Source: Campylobacterota bacterium (GTDB lineage: Bacteria > Campylobacterota > Campylobacteria > Campylobacterales > JALSKU01). From it: a stretch of 10,704 nucleotides of DNA. The translations under genes and the position numbers were made by a program. The notes below the pieces were generated by a model that was given only the letters and a program-made list of their open reading frames with translations, had not been told where the DNA came from and ran no database searches. The number at the start of each line of letters is the position of its first letter. Position 1 is the first letter of the stretch. Below, piece by piece: positions 5,813 through 10,704 of the stretch. The stretch is taken from NCBI GenBank assembly GCA_013153915.1, contig JAADDL010000074.1, positions 1 through 10,704 on the forward strand. The letters run 5' to 3'.

Positions 5813-6108
5813 GCTTCATCTCCTTCAACGCTCTCTTTAGCGTCAACTTTTCTAACATTCAAATCAACACCCTCAACAGCTTTTAATCTAAAAGCTTTTC
5901 TTTTGCTAATAGGTCTACATTCGATGGCACTTACGATGTCGCCGACATTCGCTTTGTTGTGCTCATCATGTACAAGATATTTTTTAAATCTTTTAACGAA
6001 TTTTCTATATCTTGGGTGCATAACTCTTCTTTCCACCATAACGGTAGCCGTTTTATCTCCGGCCTTACTTACCACTACGCCTTGAATTACTCTTTTTAAA
6101 GAAGCCAT
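5809..6108 (-). CDS. rpsQ: 30S ribosomal protein S17 with C-terminal acidic extension
   Basis: S17 is a primary 16S rRNA binder of the OB-fold family, acting in the 30S body. The core is clear: KRVIQGVVVSKAGDKTATVMVERR (about 5-28), HPRYRKFVKRFKKYLVHDE (31-49) and VGDIVSAIECRPISKRKAFRL (55-75). The family is usually about 80-88 residues; this one is 99. The extra 15-20 residues at the end (about 81-99, VDLNVRKVDAKESVEGDEA) are mostly hydrophilic and end acidic, unlike the basic body. The reading frame is uninterrupted, and its TGA overlaps the rplN ATG by 4 nt (ATGA), so the extension is part of the native junction. Confidence 0.97.
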   Translation of the reverse strand: MASLKRVIQGVVVSKAGDKTATVMVERRVMHPRYRKFVKRFKKYLVHDEHNKANVGDIVSAIECRPISKRKAFRLKAVEGVDLNVRKVDAKESVEGDEA

Positions 6109-6118
6109 TATCTAAACC

Positions 6119-6316
6119 TTATTTATTATTATTTTGAAGAGCCGAGATGGCAGTAGATATTCTTGCGACATCTCTTCTTGCTTCTTTTATCTCATTCGGA
6201 TTTGTTAGCTGCATTGTTTTAAGCTTAGCTTTAAGCTTAAATACCAGCACCTTTTTCTCTTTTAACATTTCGTTGAGCTCTTTTAAGCTCTTATCTTTCA
6301 AATCAATATATTTCAT
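6119..6316 (-). CDS. rpmC: 50S ribosomal protein L29
   Basis: L29 is a small helical 50S protein at the tunnel exit, beside L23. The 65-residue sequence starts MKYIDLKDKSLKELNEML and has the helical KLKAKLKTMQLTNPNEIKEARRDVARI core (about 28-54), closely resembling Campylobacter L29 as I remember it. The start lies inside the rplP coding region (14 nt overlap). The gap to rpsQ is 10 nt. Two copies of TTAAGCTTA inside the gene encode the KLKAKLK stretch. Confidence 0.96.
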   Translation of the reverse strand: MKYIDLKDKSLKELNEMLKEKKVLVFKLKAKLKTMQLTNPNEIKEARRDVARISTAISALQNNNK

Positions 6317-6728
6317 TCTCGCCGTCCCTTGTAACTATCTTTGTTTTAAACGGAAGCTTATGCATAGCAAGAGTCAAAGCGGCTCTAGCCAAATCCTCGT
6401 TTACTCCCGCCATTTCAAAAATGATTCTACCGGGCTTGATATTCATAACCCATTGCTCGACGGAACCCTTACCTTTACCCATCCTTACCTCAAGAGGTTT
6501 AGCGGTGATAGGCTTGTCGGGGAAAACTCTTATCCAGCTTTTTGCCATTCTGTTTACTCTTCTTGTCATAGCTATCCTCGCCGCCTCTATTTGACGAGAA
6601 TTTATCCTGCCGGCTTCTACGGCTTTAAGGGCTATTTCGCCGAATGCGATAGAACTGCCTCTATAAGCCTTGCCTCTATTTCTACCTTTTTGCTGTTTTC
6701 TATATTTAGTTCTTTTTGGCATCAACAT
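6303..6728 (-). CDS. rplP: 50S ribosomal protein L16
   Basis: L16 is a late-assembling 50S protein near the A-site tRNA. The 141-residue product begins MLMPKRTKYRKQQKGRNRG and contains the family block SWIRVFPDKPITAKPLEVRMGKGKG (about 64-88). R82 aligns with the Arg81 of E. coli L16 that is hydroxylated by RoxA/YcfD. The C-terminal part (IKPGRIIFEMAGV, AMHKLPFKTKIVTR) is normal. The end of the gene overlaps the start of rpmC by 14 nt, the largest overlap in the operon, so rpmC initiation probably depends on ribosomes finishing rplP. Confidence 0.98.
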   Translation of the reverse strand: MLMPKRTKYRKQQKGRNRGKAYRGSSIAFGEIALKAVEAGRINSRQIEAARIAMTRRVNRMAKSWIRVFPDKPITAKPLEVRMGKGKGSVEQWVMNIKPGRIIFEMAGVNEDLARAALTLAMHKLPFKTKIVTRDGENEIY

Positions 6729-6730
6729 GG

Positions 6731-7429
6731 TTATTTACCTCTCTTGTTTCTTCTGCTATCTCTTCTTGGTTTCTTTTCCGCCGAAGTATCTTGAGCTATA
6801 CCCTTAGTCAACACCTCACCTTTAAATATCCAAACTTTTACTCCGATAATACCGTAAGTAGTTTGAGCTTCGGCAAAACCGTAATCTATCTTAGCTCTTA
6901 AAGTATGCAAAGGAACTCTACCCTCAAGATACCACTCGGTCCTTGCCATTTCGGCTCCGCCGAGTCTTCCAGATACAGAAACCTTTATACCTTTTGCGCC
7001 GGATTTTAAAGCGTTTTGTATAACTTTTTTCATAGCTCTTCTAAAAGCTATCCTTCTTTCAAGCTGCATAGCAACATTCTCAGCCGCAAGTTGAGCGTCT
7101 ATGGCGCTTCTTCTTACTTCTTGAATATTGACATTAACATCTTTTCCGATAAGATTTGTGAGTTTATTTTTCAACTTCTCTATATCGGCGCCTTTTTTAC
7201 CGATGATGATACCGGGTCTTGCAGCCACTACGGTAACTCTAAGTTTTTTAGCTGTTCTTTCTATAATGATTTGAGAAATACCGGCATAATAAAGCTCTTT
7301 TTTAAGAAATTTTCTTATCTTGTAATCTTCTCCGATATTTTCGGATATATTGCTACCCGGAAACCATCTTGAATCCCAATTTCTATTTATTCCCAATCTT
7401 AGTCCGATAGGATTTACTTTTTGTCCCAT
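6731..7429 (-). CDS. rpsC: 30S ribosomal protein S3
   Basis: S3 forms part of the mRNA entry pore of the 30S subunit. The 232-residue protein opens MGQKVNPIGLRLGINR. Its type II KH domain carries the GxxG loop GKKG at 77-80 in RPGIIIGKKGADIEKL. The entry-site basic cluster RRAMKK (130-135) supplies R130, R131 and K134, equivalent to the mRNA helicase residues of E. coli S3. The C-terminal domain (LGGAEMARTEWYLEGRVPLHTLRAKIDYG, about 156-184) is complete and ends in a basic tail. It lies 1 nt after rplV, and rplP begins 2 nt after its TAA. Confidence 0.99.
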   Translation of the reverse strand: MGQKVNPIGLRLGINRNWDSRWFPGSNISENIGEDYKIRKFLKKELYYAGISQIIIERTAKKLRVTVVAARPGIIIGKKGADIEKLKNKLTNLIGKDVNVNIQEVRRSAIDAQLAAENVAMQLERRIAFRRAMKKVIQNALKSGAKGIKVSVSGRLGGAEMARTEWYLEGRVPLHTLRAKIDYGFAEAQTTYGIIGVKVWIFKGEVLTKGIAQDTSAEKKPRRDSRRNKRGK

Positions 7430-7430
7430 A

Positions 7431-7763
7431 CTACTTATCCTTATCTTGTTCTTTTGATACTTCTACAAATACATGAGAAGTCGGTTTTCTTATAGGAGTC
7501 GCTCTACCTCTTGCTCTTGGTCTAAATCTCTTAAGTACCGGTCCACGATCTACTCTGCAAGAACTGATGATGACTTCTTCGGGCTCATATCCGCCGTTCG
7601 CAACCGCACTGGCTATCACTTTGGATATAACTCTAGCGGCTTTATTAGGCATAAACTCCAAACTTGCAAGTGCAAGCTCGGCATTCATTCCTTGAACCTC
7701 TCTTGCTATCAATCTTGCTTTCGTAGGTGACAATCTTATAAATTTTAATGTTGATTTTCCCAT
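7431..7763 (-). CDS. rplV: 50S ribosomal protein L22
   Basis: L22 is a 50S protein whose long beta-hairpin lines the exit tunnel opposite L4 and is a known site of macrolide resistance changes. The 110-residue product reads MGKSTLKFIRLSPTKARLIA. The hairpin is at about residues 70-97 (basic: LKRFRPRARGRATPIRKPTSH) and looks intact. I chose the ATG at 7763 and not the in-frame GTG at 7769, because AAGGTG ends 5 nt upstream of the ATG and leaves only one base before the GTG. The tail after the core is short (EVSKEQDKDK), without the long Lys/Ala-rich extension I recall in C. jejuni L22. The TAG is 1 nt from the rpsC ATG. Confidence 0.97.
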   Translation of the reverse strand: MGKSTLKFIRLSPTKARLIAREVQGMNAELALASLEFMPNKAARVISKVIASAVANGGYEPEEVIISSCRVDRGPVLKRFRPRARGRATPIRKPTSHVFVEVSKEQDKDK

Positions 7764-7775
7764 GTTCACACCTTA
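7764..7775 (-). promoter_or_regulatory. rplV ribosome binding site overlapping the rpsS stop
   Basis: The minus-strand sequence TAAGGTGTGAAC precedes the rplV ATG. The rpsS TAA stop (7775-7773) forms the first bases of the AAGGTG Shine-Dalgarno. This decides the ATG start over the GTG 6 nt upstream, and it suggests that rpsS and rplV translation are coupled. Confidence 0.75.
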
Positions 7776-8054
7776 TTTACCAATCTTTTTCTGAACCGAG
7801 CCTTTATGACCCTTAAAAGTTCTAGTCGGAGCAAATTCGCCGAGTTTATATCCTATGTGATTTTCAGTGATATAAACGGGTACGAAATTTCTTCCGTTAT
7901 GCACATTGAATGTCAATCCCAACATATCAGGAGTTATAGTACTTCTTCTTGACCATGTTTTTATAGGTTTATTATCTTTTGACTCTTTTGACTTAATAAC
8001 TTTTTTCATCAAATGATCATCGACAAAAGGACCTTTTTTTAGACTTCTTGCCAT
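7773..8054 (-). CDS. rpsS: 30S ribosomal protein S19
   Basis: S19 forms part of the 30S head next to S13 and contacts the A-site finger and tRNA region. The 93-residue sequence has the diagnostic start MARSLKKGPFVDDHLMKK, the central WSRRSTITPDMLGLTFNVHNG (about 34-54), and the C-terminal GYKLGEFAPTRTFKGHKG. It directly abuts rplB (TAG then ATG). Its own TAA lies inside the Shine-Dalgarno sequence of rplV, so termination here and rplV initiation are physically close. Confidence 0.99.
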   Translation of the reverse strand: MARSLKKGPFVDDHLMKKVIKSKESKDNKPIKTWSRRSTITPDMLGLTFNVHNGRNFVPVYITENHIGYKLGEFAPTRTFKGHKGSVQKKIGK

Positions 8055-8885
8055 CTATTTTCCTTTTCTTCTTGAGATAATTAGCTTATCGCTAGCTTTT
8101 TTGCCCCTTGTTTTGTAACCCTTAGTCGGTTTACCCCAAGGAGTGACGGGATGTCTTCCGGAGTTAGTTTTACCCTCACCACCACCGTGCGGATGGTCAA
8201 CAGGGTTCATAGCGCTACCTCTTGTTTGAGGTCTTATACCTCTGTGTCTATTTCTTCCCGCTTTTCCGATAACGACATTTGCCCAATCTTCATTTCCGAC
8301 CACGCCGATAGTAGCCATACACTCAGCAAGCACTTGTCTCATCTCTCCGCTTGGAAGCCTAAGAACGACATACTTATCCTCTTTACCCATAAGCTGAGCA
8401 TATCCTCCGGCGCTTCTTGCTATCTGACCGCCTTTTCCTATCTTCATCTCAATATTGTGAATAATCGTACCTACGGGAATATTTCTAAGCTTCATAGCAT
8501 TTCCGGGCTTTATGTCAAGTCCGCTTTCGGCGGCTTCTACCTTATCGCCCACTTTCAATCCCGAAGGTTGAAGAATATATCTTTTATCTCCGTCAAGATA
8601 ACTAATAAGAGCGATTCTGCAGTTTCTATACGGATCGTACTCTATAGAAACAACTTTGCCGGGAACTCCGTATTTTCTTCTTTTGAAATCTATGATTCTA
8701 TACTTCTTCTTAGCACCCGCCTCTTTGTGTCTTGAGGTTATTCTTCCGTTATTGTTTCTTCCCGCGCTTGATTTTAGTTTTTTAAGCAATTTTCCGACGC
8801 TCGGTTTTGCCGTAATATCACTACTATCAAGTCCGGTCATATATCTTCGACTCGGAGTGTATGGTTTATATGTTTTAATAGCCAT
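8055..8885 (-). CDS. rplB: 50S ribosomal protein L2
   Basis: L2 is a primary 23S rRNA binder needed for subunit joining and for the peptidyl transferase centre. The 276-residue product has the N-terminal MAIKTYKPYTPSRR, the OB-fold region (KYGVPGKVVSIEYDPYRNCRIAL, about 71-94), the SH3-like region (about 120-200), and the highly conserved C-terminal motif SAMNPVDHPHGGGEGKT at about 224-240 with both histidines (H231, H233). The basic tail (GKKASDKLIISRRKGK) is complete. Its TAG is followed directly by the rpsS ATG with no spacer. Confidence 0.99.
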   Translation of the reverse strand: MAIKTYKPYTPSRRYMTGLDSSDITAKPSVGKLLKKLKSSAGRNNNGRITSRHKEAGAKKKYRIIDFKRRKYGVPGKVVSIEYDPYRNCRIALISYLDGDKRYILQPSGLKVGDKVEAAESGLDIKPGNAMKLRNIPVGTIIHNIEMKIGKGGQIARSAGGYAQLMGKEDKYVVLRLPSGEMRQVLAECMATIGVVGNEDWANVVIGKAGRNRHRGIRPQTRGSAMNPVDHPHGGGEGKTNSGRHPVTPWGKPTKGYKTRGKKASDKLIISRRKGK

Positions 8886-8886
8886 C

Positions 8887-9168
8887 TTATACCTCCATAC
8901 TCTCTATGGCCGCACCCTCAGGTAGCTTCACATAGAATTTTTTATAATCCGCTCTTTTTCCCTCTCTGCCTCTAAATCTCTTAACTTTACCGTTTACTCT
9001 TAGAGAGTTGACTTTCAAAGGAACAAAACCGAAATAGTTTTTTAATACCTCTTTTAGTCCATTTTTTGTCATCTTAGGACTGGTTTGTATAACAACGACT
9101 CCATCCTCTTGAAGGCCTAAGCTCTTTTCGGTATAAAGTATTGCTTTTATATCAGTTATATCTGCCAT
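8887..9168 (-). CDS. rplW: 50S ribosomal protein L23
   Basis: L23 sits at the tunnel exit of the 50S subunit, where trigger factor and the signal recognition particle dock. The 93-residue product begins MADITDIKAILYTEKS, matching the usual L23 opening with a Thr-Glu-Lys motif. The middle (KVNSLRVNGKVKRFRGREGKRADYKKFYVKL, about residues 56-86) is the L23 core with its basic hairpin. It is flanked by rplD (2 nt gap) and rplB (1 nt gap), the canonical order. The length is normal for the family. Confidence 0.97.
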   Translation of the reverse strand: MADITDIKAILYTEKSLGLQEDGVVVIQTSPKMTKNGLKEVLKNYFGFVPLKVNSLRVNGKVKRFRGREGKRADYKKFYVKLPEGAAIESMEV

Positions 9169-9170
9169 TT

Positions 9171-9785
9171 TTAGCCCTCTTTTACAATATTTTCTAAAAC
9201 AGCTTTTTCTATAATCACCGCATGATATGCCGCAACTAGATAAGCGTTTAACTCATTTGGCTCAACCAAATAAGCGTTTTTTAAATTTCTAAAGCTATAA
9301 AAACTTTTTTCGTCTATCAACTCTTTTACTATAAGAACATCTCTTAAACCCAAAGTTTTTATCACATTTGCCGCATCTTTAGTTTTACCCGACTCTATAG
9401 CGATAGAATCGACAACATACAATGCGCCCTCTTGAGCTTTTTCACTTAACGCACACTCTAAAGCAAGTCTTTTTTGCTTCTTGTTTACCTTTTGATAGTA
9501 GTTTCTATTATTTTTAGGTCCGTGAGCTATACCGCCGCCAACCCAAATAGGGCTTCTGTTTGATCCGGCTCTCGCTCCGCCTCTACCTTTTTGACTCCAA
9601 GGCTTTTTACCGCCTCCTCTTACTTCTCCTCTACTTTTTGTAACAGCCGTATTGGCTCTTAGCGAAGCAAGATACGATTTTACATATAGATACAAGTTAG
9701 CGGAATTTGCTTCGTCAAAACTTTTAGGAAGCTCAAACTCACTTGTTTTTTCTAATTTTTCGTTTAATACAATGGCTTTACTCAT
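9171..9785 (-). CDS. rplD: 50S ribosomal protein L4
   Basis: L4 lines the nascent-chain exit tunnel together with L22. The 204-residue protein carries the basic, glycine-rich tunnel loop at about residues 52-85 (RGEVRGGGKKPWSQKGRGGARAG, then SPIWVGGGIAHGPK), followed by a Rossmann-like C-terminal half (ALYVVDSIAIES, DVLIVKE). In E. coli L4 represses the S10 operon through a leader hairpin. The leader of this operon is outside the window, so that control cannot be judged here. The ATG overlaps the rplC stop by 4 nt, and rplW follows after 2 nt. Confidence 0.98.
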   Translation of the reverse strand: MSKAIVLNEKLEKTSEFELPKSFDEANSANLYLYVKSYLASLRANTAVTKSRGEVRGGGKKPWSQKGRGGARAGSNRSPIWVGGGIAHGPKNNRNYYQKVNKKQKRLALECALSEKAQEGALYVVDSIAIESGKTKDAANVIKTLGLRDVLIVKELIDEKSFYSFRNLKNAYLVEPNELNAYLVAAYHAVIIEKAVLENIVKEG

Positions 9786-10360
9786 TTAATAATCCTTATC
9801 TTACCGACTCTTCCGTTTGCTCCGGATATTGCACCTTTCAATACCAAGATACCGTTCTCTTCGTCAAAGGAGACAACTTCGTTTTTAACCGTTACTTGGG
9901 TATTTCCGTATTGTCCCGGCATTTTTCTACCCTTTTGTACACGACCCGGCCATTCGCAGTTACCTATCGAACCGCCCGCTCTGTGAAATCTTGAACCGTG
10001 TCCTCCCGGACCTCCCGCAAAATTCCACCTTTTCATAACGCCGGTAAAACCTCTACCTTTGGTTTTGAAGGTCGTTTTTACTTTTTTAGCGTTTTTCAAC
10101 GGCTCCATATCCAAGTCGCCGGCTTCTTCGTTTGCCACCTCTATGGTCGCAAATCTATTGAACTCTTTTGATAAATTGTATTTTTTTTGCTGACCGGCTA
10201 TCGCTTTGTTTGATTTTTTACCGTCACCGTACGCTACTATAGCTTTTTTATCCTCTTTTATCTCACAAACTTTCGTATCCAATACCTTGCATAGAGTTAC
10301 AGCAAAACTCGGAACACCTACCGTTCTGCTCATTCCTATCTTTTGAACTATATATTCCAT
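9782..10360 (-). CDS. rplC: 50S ribosomal protein L3
   Basis: L3 is an early assembly protein of the 50S subunit, with a loop reaching towards the peptidyl transferase centre. The 192-residue product shows the L3 signature at about residues 101-153 (KGRGFTGVMKRWNF, HGSRFHRAGGSIG, WPGRVQKGRKMPGQYGN). It starts MEYIVQKIGMSR, as in other Campylobacterota. Position 136, which aligns with the Gln methylated by PrmB in E. coli L3, is Glu here. The ORF lies 3 nt after rpsJ, and its TGA overlaps the rplD ATG (ATGA, 4 nt), which suggests coupled translation. Confidence 0.98.
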   Translation of the reverse strand: MEYIVQKIGMSRTVGVPSFAVTLCKVLDTKVCEIKEDKKAIVAYGDGKKSNKAIAGQQKKYNLSKEFNRFATIEVANEEAGDLDMEPLKNAKKVKTTFKTKGRGFTGVMKRWNFAGGPGGHGSRFHRAGGSIGNCEWPGRVQKGRKMPGQYGNTQVTVKNEVVSFDEENGILVLKGAISGANGRVGKIRIIK

Positions 10361-10363
10361 GTT

Positions 10364-10681
10364 TTACCCCTTTGCACCCATTGCTCTTACTTCTACATTC
10401 ACCTCAGGAGCCAAATCAAGCTTCATCAAGGAGTCTATCGTATCCGGCGTTGCCGAAACTATATCGATAAGTCTTGAATGAATCCTTATCTCGAATTGTT
10501 CTCTTGAGTCTTTGTTTACATGTGGTGATCTAAGAACCGTATATCTCTTGATCTTTGTAGGCATCGGCATAGGACCTATGATCTCGGCCCCCGTTCTTTT
10601 AACAGCTTCAACAATCGCTGCGACTGATCTGTCTAACACTCTGTGATCATAAGCTTTTAGCTTAAGTCGTATTTTTTCCAT
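10364..10681 (-). CDS. rpsJ: 30S ribosomal protein S10
   Basis: S10 is part of the 30S head, and in E. coli it also partners NusB in antitermination. The 105-residue product has the family N-terminus (MEKIRLKLKAYDHR), the segment PMPTKIKRYTVLRSPHVNKDSREQFE at about residues 38-63 that forms the extended loop, and the C-terminal VNVEVRAMG. The length fits the family (about 103). The ATG is preceded by AAGG nine bases upstream. It is the first gene of the S10 cluster, and the rplC ATG follows its TAA after 3 nt. The operon promoter must lie beyond the right edge, because only 23 nt of leader are visible. Identification is secure. Confidence 0.98.
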   Translation of the reverse strand: MEKIRLKLKAYDHRVLDRSVAAIVEAVKRTGAEIIGPMPMPTKIKRYTVLRSPHVNKDSREQFEIRIHSRLIDIVSATPDTIDSLMKLDLAPEVNVEVRAMGAKG

Positions 10682-10704
10682 ATCGGCTAACCTTATATAA
10701 AGAA

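Noticed and set aside
6219..6239. Two copies of the palindrome-like TTAAGCTTA with a 3-nt spacer
   Set aside because: They lie inside rpmC and are explained by the coded repeat Lys-Leu-Lys-Ala-Lys-Leu-Lys, so no regulatory role needs to be assumed.
6147..6794. 215-codon open frame on the plus strand opposite rpmC, rplP and the end of rpsC
   Set aside because: It is a shadow of three intact ribosomal protein genes. Its Ser/Phe/Leu-rich product is what antisense reading of Lys/Glu/Arg-rich genes gives.
8151..8735. 194-codon open frame on the plus strand opposite rplB
   Set aside because: It lies entirely antisense to L2, with no ribosome binding logic or family resemblance.
10692..10704. TATATAAG, a -10-like string just upstream of rpsJ
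   Set aside because: It overlaps the rpsJ ribosome binding site, so transcripts from it would have almost no leader; the -35 or upstream context is outside the window.

Overview
The window is a single, densely packed minus-strand ribosomal protein operon. It is the S10 and spc clusters joined without a break, read from right to left. The organism is most likely a member of the Campylobacterota (Epsilonproteobacteria), probably Campylobacter or a close relative. Reasons: the proteins resemble Campylobacter versions as I remember them (L3, L16, L29, S5, SecY); rpmD (L30) is missing between rpsE and rplO; S14 is the short zinc-binding form; the DNA is AT-rich. This placement is from memory, not from a search.

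Layout in transcription order (high to low coordinates): rpsJ, rplC, rplD, rplW, rplB, rpsS, rplV, rpsC, rplP, rpmC, rpsQ (S10 part, 10681 to 5809), then rplN, rplX, rplE, rpsN, rpsH, rplF, rplR, rpsE, rplO, secY, map (spc part, 5812 to 155). All 22 genes look intact. Most junctions overlap by 1, 4 or 14 nt or are separated by 0-14 nt, which suggests one polycistronic message with translational coupling. The products are 20 ribosomal proteins, the SecY channel through which membrane and secreted proteins leave the ribosome, and methionine aminopeptidase, which trims N-terminal Met from new chains.

The two largest internal gaps are rpsH-rplF (61 nt) and rplO-secY (54 nt). Both contain RNA hairpin potential. 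In the rplO-secY gap a perfect 11-bp inverted repeat can alternatively pair with the secY ribosome binding site, and a 12-bp tandem duplication covers the rplO stop codon. No promoter for the operon is visible; it should lie beyond the right edge.

The 154 nt after map (left edge) hold no complete gene. They hold two tandem copies, about 70 bp each, of a hairpin-forming repeat that begins right after the map stop codon. A possible new start codon lies at the extreme left edge.

Six start codons were set downstream of the longest open frame (map, secY, rplO, rpsE, rplF, rplV), using Shine-Dalgarno position and the known family N-terminus. The window is otherwise an ordinary housekeeping region, and I see no new enzymatic or defence system in it.
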